Shown here in pieces: positions 1 through 11,159 of a stretch of DNA of 64,000 bases. The DNA is from Capillidium heterosporum (lineage: Eukaryota; Entomophthoromycota; Entomophthoromycetes; Entomophthorales; Capillidiaceae). Below the pieces are notes generated by a model, which was not told the DNA's origin, searched no databases, and was given only the letters and a program-made list of their open reading frames with translations. The stretch covers positions 1,488,001 to 1,552,000 of the forward strand of contig WBMQ01000010.1 in assembly GCA_016630905.1 (NCBI GenBank). The letters are read 5' to 3'. Numbering within the stretch: the stretch's first letter is position 1; the number at the start of each line of letters is the position of its first letter. A program made the position numbers and the translations under genes.

Positions 1-960
1 GGCTTAAAGTAAGCTAATATAATAGTGATTATACTAATAAAACTAAAAAAACTCAAAGTTATAGCTTTAATAGCTAATACTTTTGTTGCAATCTAAATCT
101 AAAGTTGGTTTATAAAAACAAAAAGGCTATAGTTATAATAAGGCTAAAAAAATAGTAATATTTATTAGGATTTTTTTAATTTTTAAAGTTATCTAATTAA
201 CTTTAATTTTAATTATAAGTAATTTTAATCTAATACTAATTTTGCTAATTTTAAGTTAATTATAATTTAAGATTAATCTTAAATCTAACTTGAAATTAAA
301 CTAATTCTAACTAATATAAGCTAGTAATATATTTATTTTAATTCTAGCTAATTCAATAGTTATAAAAAGTTGATATTAAAGATATATAATGATTATAATA
401 TAAAGGATTCAAAATATTATTTGTCAACTTAACTCTTCAGTTAAGTTATAGAGTAATCATCAATTTATATTATTTTTTATAGTTAGCTTACACATTATAC
501 TATATCCTGACAATGTGCTTCAGATTATAAACTTTATTTCTTACTAAAGACTTACTTTAATTATTAGATAATCAGTTTTACTATACTAATCAGCTGTACA
601 AATTATTGGATCTAAACTTTAAGGGTGGACTACTGCAACCAGAACATACGTCTACCTTTTTGTAGAAAAAATATCCACTTACATATTGGTAAGTTATAAC
701 TATCCTCAAAGCTATAATATATATATTATACCTTTTATATAAGAAGAAGGAGGTTTTTTCTAAGAATTAAGGATTTTGAGAATATAGAGGATTTTGGTAT
801 TTTGTAGTTTAAGGTCTTTAAGGTTCTAAGATCATATATTGAGTTGGATTAGTTTTATTAAATATCTAAAGGTTCTTAGCCAGTAGTTTTTCAGGGATTG
901 AGAATTTTTAGTACTTTTATTAGTTGTAGAGAAATCAACCATATCTATATTAGTTAGCCT

Positions 961-1080
961 ACAACACAATATATATATCATATCCTATGCTGAAGGACTC
1001 ACCAAGTTTGGCTAAACCTAATCAACTAGAAGTCCTAGCTAGTGGTCAGAAACTTAGTAAGGGCAACTAGCCAATATTTA
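961..1080 (+). repeat. Diverged direct repeat, copy 1
   Basis: A stretch of about 120 bases that reappears about 1.09 kb downstream at 2050–2170 in the same orientation. The best conserved part is around 'accaagtttggctaaacct' here versus 'actaagtttggttaaactt' there. Most visible differences are C here and T there, or G here and A there, so this copy is the less decayed one. It may be a piece of a transposon terminal repeat, but no element boundary is recognisable. Confidence 0.6.
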
Positions 1081-2049
1081 TTATAAAATATTTATTTATC
1101 CAAAAGTTATATAAGTAAGAGGAATTTATATAGGGTAAGAAGTAGTGATATATAGTAAAATAAAGCTACTAATTAGTAAATTTATTAAGAAAAACAACTT
1201 GTATTTATTCTACTTTAATATTTAATCTTATTGTTTATTTATAAAGTATTTCTACTTTTTAATAATATTAAAACTTACTATAAATTAATAAGTTGAGTTT
1301 AGATAATAATGCAGGTTTTTTTGTAGCTATACTACAGATTTGCTAATCAAAACAATTTAAAGATAGGATTTATTTAGTAAGGAAGATTAAGCTAATTCTT
1401 TATAAAGCTTTTTATAGTTTTGTTATATTAAGTATTAAATATTAAAATATTAATTTTTTTATAAGAAACTTATAATTTAACTATTATTAAACAAAGTATT
1501 TTAAGGTTATACAGTTACTTATTTTTATACTTTAAATGCCTATTATTTATTAGTATATATTTTAATTAATAGTAAGATTGTCTAAATTATCTAAAACTAA
1601 TTTTCTATTAAAAATATAAATTTGGTTTTTAGACTTAATATTAAATTTTTAATTATTAACTTGTAAAAAAATAAGTTTAAAATACAAAAATAATAGCAAT
1701 TAAAATATGAATTTTTTAATTTATTAAGAAAAAACTTATAAGTTTTTAAATTATACTTTATTTTAGATTTATAATATATATAGCAGTAAAAAAATAAAAA
1801 GAAAAGAAAAGAAAATTAAAAAATAAATACTAAAACTAAATAAAAAAGTAAAAAAAGGTTTTTGGATTATTTTTATTAATAAAAGAAAAGAAAGTTTCTA
1901 AGTTAGTTTATTAGATTTATTTGAAACTTTTTTTTAAGTTTGCTTTAATTATAGATTTAAAGTAAAGTTAGTTAGATTAAAGATTTTAAAGATTTTTAAT
2001 TAAAAGTACTATAAGAATAATACTTTTATATTATATTTAATTATAGAGC

Positions 2050-2170
2050 AATTACTATATATATATTATGCTCTATACTAAAGAACTTACTAAGTTTGGT
2101 TAAACTTACTTAACTAAAGTTTAAGCTAGTAGTTAAATGCTTAGTAAAGATAATTAGCTAATACTTTATA
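2050..2170 (+). repeat. Diverged direct repeat, copy 2 (more AT-rich)
   Basis: Same-orientation partner of 961–1080. It is more AT-rich, and most mismatches to the partner are in the direction C to T or G to A. Confidence 0.6.
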
Positions 2171-2260
2171 TTATTTAAAATTATTAATACTTATCTAAAG
2201 AATACTATAGATATTAGTACTAAAAGTTAAATAAAATACTAACTACTAGTATCTAAAATA

Positions 2261-2700
2261 TCTATTACTAAAGATAAGTAATATATATAAGATATATAGT
2301 AAACTTAATAGTAAGTTAAGTAATTATTAAATAAATATATTAAATTATTTGATATTTCTTTCTGCTATTAGCATAGTATAGATTCTTTATATAGTATAGT
2401 TTAAAATTATGAATTTGCACTCCTTTAAGACTAAGAGTTGCATAAACCTAAACTAAATCTAAAAATCAAACTAAACTAAATTCTAAAATATAATTTTTAA
2501 CTAATAAACTTAACTATCTTAGTTTTATAGTTATAATTAAAGTATTTCTGTCTACTTAATGCTTTTAGATTAAAATATAAATATAGGTTTCCTTTTTGTA
2601 TAGCTTTGTCAACTTCTTTAGCCTTTATAAAGTATTAGCTACTATAGTATTTTAGTTATTTTTTATTAGTAAGCATTTTTGATAAATGTTTTCCAATACC
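2261..2700 (+). repeat. Dispersed decayed repeat, forward copy
   Basis: About 440 bases that align, with many transitions, to the reverse complement of 22800–23255. Anchor words include 'tctgctattagcatagtat' here and 'tctgctattggcatagtat' in the other copy read in reverse, and a stretch ending in 'tataaagtattagctac' present in both. No coding capacity is left. Probably a relic of one transposable-element family; its class cannot be told. Confidence 0.7.
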
Positions 2701-3127
2701 TAATATTATCAAAATATAAAATCAGGCTATACATCGAAACTTTAAATATAACTAAAAGCTAAAACTAGTTATATAGGATTGGATTTTAGCTTAATAAATA
2801 AAAAGGTAAGGTAACTAATAGAACTTGTTTAATATAAGATACTTTTAAAATAGTTTGGTATGTTTTTTAATTTTAGACTTTTATATAAAACAAGAAAGAA
2901 TAAAGTTTATAAGTATATTGAGTAGCATAAATAAATCAAAGTTATAAGTAATAGTATTGATAAAATAGACATATTAAAGCAATATATTATTATTAGATAA
3001 ATAGCAAGAACAAAATTTTATAAGGTATAAAAACCTTCATTTCGTTTAATAAGATCCAGAAGTTAATATACTGCAGTTAATAAAGCCTAAAGAAGCTTGC
3101 TAATCAGCCAAAAACAATACCATCAAT

Positions 3128-4780
3128 TTATTTAAGAGAGGCAACCATAGAAATCGGATTTTCAACCAAGGACCTCCACTTCTCTGAGAAACGAGCCATA
3201 GTAGCCCCATCCACAACTCTATGATCAGCAGACCAAGAGACGGGCATGATGTTGGTAGGTACTAGCTCCAAACTCTTTGAATCTTTGTATCTAGGGAGTC
3301 GCTGCAACTTACCAATGGCACCAATAGCCAGCTCAGAAGTAACAATAACCGGGTTGAGGACAGTACCACCAATAGTTCCAATGTTGCTTAAAGTAATGGT
3401 ACCATTCTTCAAATCGTTAGAACCAATAGCGTTCTTTTTACCAGCTTCCTGTAAGCGGTTCAACTCGACAGCAACTTCGATAATAGATTTGTTTTGAACG
3501 TCCTTGATGTTGGGGACGATGAGGCCATTAGGGGTATCCATAGCAACACCGATGTTGTGTGATTTACGGTACAGGAGTTGGGGGTTGGTGCCAGCATCTA
3601 GTTCCAATTTGGCGTTGAGAATGGGGAACTCGTGGAGGGCTAGGGAGAGCGCCTTGATGAGGATGGGCATGAACGAGATCTTCTGCACAGGGGAGTTGGG
3701 CTGGGAAGCTAGGCTGGAGTTGATGCTAGAGCGTAAGGCAATCAGTTGGTCCATCACCAACTCGTCAGCATACCCAAAGTGGGGGATGGTGAGCGAGGCG
3801 GTCATCGTCTTGAACATTACCTTTTGAATGGCGCTCAGGGGCCTTAGCTCGTCAGCCAAAGCAACAGTCGTAGCTACTGAGGTGGAGCTGACAGTAGAGA
3901 CTTCTATATTGAGTGTAAGCAACAAAGTTTATAGCATTGAAAAAGTAAATGTATTTACCTTGGACTTGAGCTGGAGCTTTTCCACTAACAAAGTTCAGAA
4001 TATCTTCTTTGAGTACACGACCACCTTTCCCAGTTCCAGCTATCTTTGATATATCGATAGAGTTCTCTTTGGCAATGCGGCGTACAGCAGGAGTGGCGAA
4101 AGTCAAATGTCGCTCAGCATTCTCATCTAATTTGGGTGTAGTTGTGGGTGCGACTGTAGGAGCGGCTTGAGCAGATGCGGATGGAGTAGGAGTAGATTCA
4201 GCCTTGGTATCAGCAGCTTCAGCACTGTTACCAGTGTCGATATCAACTAAAGGGGCACCGACGTTGGCCATATCACCAGCAGCGTAATGGAGCTTGGTAA
4301 TCTTACCGTCGAATCGAGAAGTAATTTCAACTGAAGCTTTATCACTTTGAACTTCGCAGATGCGATCGAACTGCTGAATAGAATCTCCCTCTTTTACAAA
4401 CCTTTTAATTTGGAAATGAGAAAACGTAAATGAAGTACAAAATCTTACCATTGGATAAGCTCACATTCGGTAATACCCTCTCCAATATCAGCCAGGTTGA
4501 AGGGTACAACTTTGTGTGCTACGATGTTGGCATGGAACTGACGTACCTGTACTTTTGAAGACTGGAAATGTTATTGAATTTAAAAAGCTATATTTAAATG
4601 GCTTACAAATTGGGGCTGAGATTTCAAATTAAAACCCTAGGATGAGAAAGAAAAGGAACTTGGTAAATCAATTAAAACAACTATACTTACGGTAAGTGCT
4701 CTACTACCAACATTAATCTTGTTGATTCTTACTAATCTAGCCCAGACCGAACCAGTGCATGAAATTCTTTTCGTCAGCAT
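3128..4780 (-). CDS. Branched-chain 2-oxoacid dehydrogenase E2 (dihydrolipoyl transacylase), mitochondrial
   Basis: Five exons on the minus strand: 4780–4691, 4636–4607 (30 nt), 4561–4449, 4401–3959, 3903–3128. The spliced length of 1452 nt gives 483 residues, the usual size of the family. Residues 1–40 are a basic, Arg/Ser-rich mitochondrial presequence. A lipoyl domain follows, with the modifiable lysine at about residue 99 in 'VQSDKASVEITSRFDG'. Next are an Ala/Thr/Pro linker, an E1/E3-binding domain ('ATPAVRRIAKE...GKGGRVLKEDIL') and the acyltransferase domain ending in the catalytic 'SADHRVVDG' (His about 453, Asp about 457). The lipoyl segment matches branched-chain E2 rather than pyruvate or oxoglutarate E2. 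It transfers the branched acyl group to CoA in Val/Leu/Ile breakdown in the matrix. The start is the first ATG of the presequence; all splice phases close. Confidence 0.93.
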
Positions 4781-5790
4781 CGCTCTAAATCTTTATTATA
4801 TATGATAGGTGACCTAATAAATTGAATTAGAGTTTTCAAAGCACATTGTTGTTATTCTTACTGCAAATTGATATGAATCCAAGGCAACGAAGCTACTTTT
4901 AGTTGAAAGTGAATTTTGATCCCTACTTCGAAATATTTAAATTCTATTCCCAGTTGATTCAAGTCACGCGACCTTATAGGAAACTAAAAGCATGTAATTG
5001 GTTAGATTTTAGATCCTTTGAAATGTATTACGTTTCCAAATGATTATTTGAACACTCCACCAAGCTGTTATCGAAGCTTTATTCGTCAGTACAGGAAAGT
5101 CAGGGTTGGGAATGGGCTAGAATAATAGAAATACTTGGTGCAGAGGAAAAAGGTTTACAGATAGGTAATAGCAAAGAGGGTGGTGGATGGCTTTCCATAT
5201 TTCAAATTAAACTTTGAGGCTGAAACTGTATGACTATTTAGACTTTTAGATGGAGTTTAAATCAAAGCCACCGTGTTCAGCCTAAAATAATCGCTGTAGC
5301 AGGCAAGCTACCTTTCATCCTGCTATAGTCCATATCCACCCATAGACAGCTGGGCAGACATTTACTCAAGGCCTAACAGGGCTTTTCTTACAATTATAAT
5401 CGATACCGCAGTTCATTACAAGGGTATTCAGTTTATTAGGCAGGTCTATAATAAACTACAATACATTATATTCTAACTGTATTAAATTTCAATATACATA
5501 GGGCTGCTTAAACACTGCATAATATCTTTTACAGATATGACAGCTAAACCATTATCACTATAGCAATATAAATTAGATATCTTGATATAGGTTTCCAATT
5601 AACCAGCACTATAATACGTAGTAGCAAATTCATTTCCGACAAAAAAGAACTCAAACTTTAGTTGCTCAAGATGAATCGTAATAGTAAAACATATCAAATA
5701 TACTATATGAAACAAAGGCGCTATAACAACTACAAAAAGCTGAAAAATACTTTTAAAAGCAAAATATTCATTTACAGTTTATAACTCGAC
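4781..5790. other. Intergenic region between E2 and Pcs60-like gene
   Basis: About 1 kb upstream of the E2 gene and downstream of the synthetase gene, both transcribed leftward. I see no open frame with gene-like features, no RNA gene and no clear repeat. It should contain the E2 promoter near 4800–4950 and the synthetase 3' end near 5650–5790. Confidence 0.6.
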
Positions 5791-7338
5791 TTAAATCTTG
5801 GCTTTGACTTCCGGCTTAAAGAAGTGATCAACCATCTTACGTCTCTGAATCTTGCCAGTTGCGGTCTTGGGTAAATTCTCAGTAACATAGATCTTCTTAG
5901 GAACTTTGAAGTCCACCAACTTGGTCTTGCAAAACTTTAGGAACTCCGACTCATCATATTTCTGTCCCTCCTTCAACTTAATTACAGCATGAACTTCCTG
6001 ACCGTACTTTTGATCGGGTACACCAAAGGTAACCGCCTCCTCAACACTCTTAAACCGTAACAATACGTTGTCGACTTCCAATGGGGAAATCTTTTCACCA
6101 CCCCGGTTGATAAGCTCCTTGATACGTCCGGTGAGGAAGAGGTAGCCTTCGCTATCGAATTTACCTTGGTCGCCGGTACGGAAATAGCCTTGAGAAGTGA
6201 AGGATTCGGCATTGGCTTTGGCGTTGTTAACGTACCCCAGGGTTACGTTCGGGCCTTTGATGCATACCTCACCTTCCTCGACTTCCTTGCCTTCACTATT
6301 TAAGATCTTGACGTCAACACCCTGGGGCTTACCAACCGACCCTGGTTTACGCTTCTGAGGCGGTAATGGGTTGGAGGTCATCTGGTGAGAAGCTTCAGTC
6401 ATGGCGTAGGCTTCCAAAACGGGGGCACCGAACTTAGCTTCCAACTGCTGCATGGTGATGGGAGCTAACGACGAGGAGCAGGATCTTATGAACCGAATGT
6501 TAAGTTTCTGTTGAGGTTTTGGATGCAGGAGTAAAACTTGGTGGATGGTGGGGACGGCCGTATACCAGGTACAATTATACTTGATGAACTGGTTCCAGAA
6601 CTGGCTGGCTGAGAATCTGGGTGGGATAATTACAGCTCCTGAAGACCACAAGGTGGATAGTAAACCGCCGATCAACCCGTGAACGTGGAATAGGGGCATA
6701 ACAAGGTAGGTGATATCGCCTTTGGTGAGCTGGTAGGTGTTGACAATGTTAACCATGGTACGAGTCAAGTTACCGTGGGTTAATGGAACTGCCTTGGGAC
6801 GTCCAGTAGTCCCAGAAGTATGGAGAAGTAGAGCTGGGTCATTATCCAATGCTTTTCTGGCAATAGCATCACCTTTACTTTTAGGTTTTATGGTGGAGTC
6901 GAGGGGGTAGACATGTACTTCCGATTTGGATTTGAGGTTAACTACTAGAAGAGTTAGGTTCAACTTCTTGGCTACTTTTACGATGGGAAGGTCGTTGGAT
7001 CCACTTAGTAAAGTTGCATCCAAAAGGACTGCCTTGGCTTGAGCGTCAGGTAGGTAGAACTCAAACTCATCAGCAGTAAATTTAGGGTTTAGAGGGGCTG
7101 AGATACAGCGTAAGGAGGTGGTAGCTAAGAAAGAGAGGACAAAGTTGATGGTGTTGGGTCCTACTAAACTTACACAGGAGCCTGGGGCCAGATCGACGTA
7201 GTTTAATAGTTGGTTGCTTAATGAGGTTACTAGTTTGGAAGTCTCTTGGTAGGATAGCTTCAAATCCTTGTCGGCATCTACTAAACAGAGCTTGGAAGAG
7301 TCTTGGACTTTGGTGAATATCTCGGGTAGGGTTGGCAT
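5791..7338 (-). CDS. Pcs60/Fat2-like AMP-forming CoA synthetase (oxalyl-CoA synthetase family), peroxisomal
   Basis: Single uninterrupted frame of 515 residues in the acyl-AMP synthetase superfamily. Visible are the P-loop-like 'LHTSGTTGRPKAVPLTHGN' (about residues 172–190), the 'YAMTEASHQM' substrate/adenylate motif, 'YFRTGDQG', the hinge 'LTGRIKELINRGGEKISP' and the terminal lysine motif 'PKTATGKIQRRK'. Sequence blocks such as 'FHVHGLIGG' and 'RFIRSCSSSLAP' are typical of yeast Pcs60, which makes oxalyl-CoA from oxalate. It ends in A-K-I, a tripeptide known to serve as a peroxisomal targeting signal in some yeasts; yeast Pcs60 ends in SKL. No intron is needed. Substrate oxalate is inferred from the family and other acyl substrates are possible. 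Confidence 0.9.
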   Translation of the reverse strand: MPTLPEIFTKVQDSSKLCLVDADKDLKLSYQETSKLVTSLSNQLLNYVDLAPGSCVSLVGPNTINFVLSFLATTSLRCISAPLNPKFTADEFEFYLPDAQAKAVLLDATLLSGSNDLPIVKVAKKLNLTLLVVNLKSKSEVHVYPLDSTIKPKSKGDAIARKALDNDPALLLHTSGTTGRPKAVPLTHGNLTRTMVNIVNTYQLTKGDITYLVMPLFHVHGLIGGLLSTLWSSGAVIIPPRFSASQFWNQFIKYNCTWYTAVPTIHQVLLLHPKPQQKLNIRFIRSCSSSLAPITMQQLEAKFGAPVLEAYAMTEASHQMTSNPLPPQKRKPGSVGKPQGVDVKILNSEGKEVEEGEVCIKGPNVTLGYVNNAKANAESFTSQGYFRTGDQGKFDSEGYLFLTGRIKELINRGGEKISPLEVDNVLLRFKSVEEAVTFGVPDQKYGQEVHAVIKLKEGQKYDESEFLKFCKTKLVDFKVPKKIYVTENLPKTATGKIQRRKMVDHFFKPEVKAKI

Positions 7339-9467
7339 GGTTCTTTATAGTTTCTTGTTTCTTTGTAAGGTAAGAGTTGGCTGAGCCAGGCTGTTGAGTT
7401 GCTATATACTTTTTTGTTATCGTAGATACTTCCGTAATTTCTTGGACAGGTTTGCCAATTTAGGCAATTTGTTGATTTGGCTTGAACTCCATTTTCGATT
7501 TTGACGATTTGGGTGAGAAATTGGAGGTTGATGATGGTGTCACAAAGCTAATTTCAATGCAGCCGGAAGAGATAGGAACTAAAGCTTTTACCGAGCCGAC
7601 TAATAGATCAAGTAACTATAGTCGTTACTATTACTAATTGGAAAATACTATCGTTAGCTCGGTAGTTGGAAGATAAAGACAACGGTGATGACAAGGGCTT
7701 ATCAACATTGCTCACTTTGGCATTATGCTTTGGTTCATGATGCTCTATTCCAATTTAGATATACCATAGCTTGGTTTAATTTTTGAGGTACGATACAGTT
7801 AATTTGGAATTTAAGTTTTACTTGTGTCCTAAAATAAATTTCTTACTATTTAAAGAATAATAAGTTATGGGATTTATTTTGGAACAGAGGTAGTTGTGCT
7901 TTGAAATAGTCATCTATTGCTTTTACATCCATCAAATCGAATAGAACTCACCAATATAATTTTGATAGAGCAGCCTTTAGGACACATAATAGCTCTCCTA
8001 TCAGCTATATGTCTTTACATATAGTCTAAAATAAGAGCTTTTAGGCCGCCACTTTACTATCCCTTTAGATGGTGAATCGACTTTTTATAAGGTAAAAACT
8101 ATGTTTCAGTAGAAAATATCTTAATAGTTTAAAAAAATGAGAAGCCATGATATAAAGAATCGTATTAATGCCTAATCTTCGACTTGATAGCATCTTTCTG
8201 AATCTCAATTTAAATGATATCTACATAGCTTTTCATTGATTTTCGAAAGACACTAAATACGCTCGAACATTGAGTTTAACCAATCCGTTTATGATCGTCA
8301 TGCCTCTAGAATAATCTTAGCCTCCATAGACTTTGATAATTAACCTCTTAGTTGAGTCTATGATTTATATATTGCTCCTTTACCTATCCATTTATCGAAA
8401 AATACACCTTTTGTACTTGGCTCTAAAAATCAAAGGTATGTACTGTCCATAATTCTGGGTAGCTATTTATAAACGATACTGTCTTTCTGCTGTCTGATAC
8501 TATTGGATGCTTGATACAAACCATGTTGCACTTTGATGCTGGTTAGATTGGTCTTTCATTTGTTTGTGTTTTTAAAGGTAGCCAACTTTTTCAATTTTGC
8601 ACTGTTAAAAGAAGGGACTGGAATAGAGCTCCAATCGCCCAAAAGATAAGTAAATCATTCCCTTGGTTGGTGATATATCAGCAGACGAAGAGCGGGTAGG
8701 GCGTAGGCTTTTTTCAAAGCTTACTCATCGAAATTTCAAATATCCATTGTAGCGGATTTGAAATAAGAATTCCAATCCTAAAACTCTGGAAAAAGGATAT
8801 CCCTCTCCCTTCATTTTACTATATTCGTAAGCGTCTTCCTTTCCACACTCCACAGCTTTGGATTTGAAAGTAAGATTACTACTAGCTGGTATAGTATGTA
8901 GGGATCAAAGGCTAGCTATTTTTAAAGAGCTGCATAGTTTCTTTTAAGCTTATTAAGCCGTCATCTAAGTCGGCTTTAGGCACTTGTGCCTCCAAACAAC
9001 TCAACCCTCTAATCAGAAAATTTTTCCGCTAATTTATTGGTTACCATCCACTCCGACTCACCTGCTTTATTCGCACTGCTATTTTACCAAATATCGACCT
9101 AAGATGGATGGGATGATTCCCCGAACTATTTCAACCTTGGTCACGTTCGAAATTTGGAAATTTAGAAACTTAACAAAACACAATTAGTATATATTTAGCG
9201 ATATAGCAAGGCCCATCTCCCATAACTTAGGGTGCACTGACAGTAGCTTTTGAATCTCCAAAGTGATCCACAAAAGTTCCTATTATCTCAATCTTCTATA
9301 TTTTATTCTATGATAATAAGTGGCAGGTGCAGCTGCATGCGTGACCACTATCTAGATTTCGAAAACTAGAGACATGCTCAGTGCTGGAATCCATTCCACC
9401 AACTCGAGTATAAAAGCAAGCGAACCCCACTTTTCCTGACTTTGTATTACTTTTTAATTAATAACTA
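7339..9467. other. Long divergent intergenic region upstream of synthetase and hexosaminidase genes
   Basis: About 2.1 kb shared upstream region of two divergently transcribed genes. Only short frames without domain, signal peptide or codon bias are present. The right end carries the hexosaminidase core promoter. I see no repeat or RNA gene. Confidence 0.6.
9409..9415 (+). promoter_or_regulatory. TATA box of the hexosaminidase gene
   Basis: A clean TATAAAA lies 53 nt before the start codon at 9468, just after a CTCGAG palindrome. Spacing and match are what is expected of a strong fungal core promoter. No experimental support. Confidence 0.55.
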
Positions 9468-11159
9468 ATGAAATTAATCTACCTAATTACCAGCTTATTG
9501 GTAGTCAACGCCGACCCATCGGCCATCTGGCCTAAGCCAAGCCACTACTCTGTTGGTAACGTCACCGTCACTTTATCCCGCAACTTCCGTGTCGTTTCCA
9601 GCGCCAACAATGCTCGTCTGACCCGTGCTTTGCAGCGCACCCAGAAGCAGGTCGTCGAGGAGACTTGGGTTCCCGTTGTCCCTCTCTACCACCAGAAGCT
9701 CGAGAATGCCGGTCGTACCCAGTTGACCGCCTTGAACGTCAACGTCCAGGACACCAGCGACAAACTAGTTGAGAAGGTCGACGAGTCCTACTGCCTGCGC
9801 ATCGTACCCGTCGGTTACAACCAGTACTCGGCCCACATCGATGCCAAGACCATCTACGGTGCCATCCACGGTCTCAGCACCTTCACCCAGCTGATCCAAT
9901 ACTCCAAGCAGCACGATGCTCGTTACATCACCAAGGCACCCCTCCAGATCGATGATGCCCCCAAGTTCTCCCACCGTGGTATCATCTTCGACTCCAGCCG
10001 TAACTTCTTCTCGCTCAAGGCCATCAAGCGTACCATCGACGCCATGGCCCTCAACAAGATGAACGTCTTCCACTGGCACATTGTCGACTCCCACTCCTGG
10101 CCCTTCAAGTCGGAGCGTCACCCCCTCCTTTGGCAGAAGGGAGCCTACTCCGAGGAGATGACCTACTCCAAGCAGGACATTAGAGAGCTCGTTCAGTACG
10201 CTCAGGACCGTGCCGTACGTATCATTGCTGAAGTCGAGGCCCCCGCCCACTCGTATGCCATCGGCTTAGCTTACCCCGAGATCGCCACCTGCATGGATGA
10301 CGACGAATGGGATGTCACCGCTGCCGAACCCCCAAGTGGTCAGATCGACCCCACCAACCCCAAATCCATTGCCATTGTCAAGGATGTCATCGACGAGTTC
10401 ACTGAAGTCTTCCCCGACCAGTACCTCCACTTGTCTGGTGATGAAGTCAACTACAAGTGCTGGAACTCTTCCGCCAAGATCCGCAAGTACGTCGCCGACA
10501 ACAAGCTCGAATTGCCCCAGTTACTCGATAACTTTGCCAACCAGATGGCCAAGCACGCCCAGGAAAAGAACCGCAAGATCATGGTCTGGCAGGAGATCGT
10601 CCTCAACCACAACGTTACCTTACCCAAGGACGTCTTGGTTCAGGTCTGGATCGGAGCCGAAGATGTCAAGAAGGCTGTATCCAAGGGTTACCGTGTCATC
10701 GCTTCCTCTTACCAGTACTGGTACTTGGACTGCGGTCGTGGTGCCTGGGTAGGTGATTCCCCATCTGGCTCCAGCTGGTGTGATCCCTTCAAGCACTGGC
10801 AGATGGTCTACACCTACGATCCCCTCAAGAACTTGACTGCCCAGGAACAGAAGCTGGTCGAAGGTGGTGAAGTTGCCTTGTGGGCCGAACAGATCGATGA
10901 GGTTAACATTGACCGTGTTGCCTGGCCTAGAACTGCAGCTGCTGCCGAAGTTCTCTGGTCCGGTAACCGCAATGCTACTGGCCACGTTGTCCGCACTAAG
11001 GATGTTCTGCCCCGTCTCAACAACTTGAGATTCCGTATGGTTAAGCAGGGCATCAATGCTGATCCCCTCCAGCCTTTGTGGTGTGCTCGCAACCCTTACC
11101 GTTGTGACTCTACCACCAACATCGCCTCCTGGAGAGAGCCTTATGTACCCAAGGCTTAA
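9468..11159 (+). CDS. Secreted beta-N-acetylhexosaminidase, glycoside hydrolase family 20
   Basis: Intronless, 563 residues. A hydrophobic signal peptide covers about residues 1–15. A GH20b-like N-terminal domain follows, then the TIM-barrel beginning near 'FSHRGIIFDSSRNFFS' (about 167). The catalytic Asp–Glu pair is in 'HLSGDEVNYKCW' (D325, E326); 'MNVFHWHIVDSHSWPF', 'EVEAPAHS' and the Trp-rich substrate pocket ('VWQEI', 'ALWAEQ') are also present. Chitin- or glycan-derived GlcNAc is removed from the non-reducing end outside the cell or in the wall. Length is typical of fungal HexA/Hex1. Third codon positions are strongly C-rich compared with neighbours, which in fungi usually marks high expression. 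A TATA box lies 53 nt upstream. Confidence 0.95.
   Translation: MKLIYLITSLLVVNADPSAIWPKPSHYSVGNVTVTLSRNFRVVSSANNARLTRALQRTQKQVVEETWVPVVPLYHQKLENAGRTQLTALNVNVQDTSDKLVEKVDESYCLRIVPVGYNQYSAHIDAKTIYGAIHGLSTFTQLIQYSKQHDARYITKAPLQIDDAPKFSHRGIIFDSSRNFFSLKAIKRTIDAMALNKMNVFHWHIVDSHSWPFKSERHPLLWQKGAYSEEMTYSKQDIRELVQYAQDRAVRIIAEVEAPAHSYAIGLAYPEIATCMDDDEWDVTAAEPPSGQIDPTNPKSIAIVKDVIDEFTEVFPDQYLHLSGDEVNYKCWNSSAKIRKYVADNKLELPQLLDNFANQMAKHAQEKNRKIMVWQEIVLNHNVTLPKDVLVQVWIGAEDVKKAVSKGYRVIASSYQYWYLDCGRGAWVGDSPSGSSWCDPFKHWQMVYTYDPLKNLTAQEQKLVEGGEVALWAEQIDEVNIDRVAWPRTAAAAEVLWSGNRNATGHVVRTKDVLPRLNNLRFRMVKQGINADPLQPLWCARNPYRCDSTTNIASWREPYVPKA

Larger units (their letters stand above)
1..3040. other. AT-rich, gene-free block with decayed repeats
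   Basis: About 3 kb of extremely AT-rich, TpA-rich DNA with stops in all frames and no supportable gene. It contains two diverged direct repeat copies (961–1080 and 2050–2170) and one copy of a longer repeat (2261–2700) that recurs inverted near 23 kb. The composition and the transition-type differences between copies fit DNA hit by repeat-induced point mutation or deamination of methylated C; that mechanism is inferred, not seen. Confidence 0.75.

Noticed and set aside
8984-9187. 67-codon frame upstream of the hexosaminidase
   Set aside because: No signal peptide, domain or codon bias; expected by chance in 2 kb of intergenic DNA.
9765-10250. 161-codon antisense frame inside the hexosaminidase gene
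   Set aside because: Shadow of a C-rich third-position coding strand; the sense frame is a complete GH20 enzyme.
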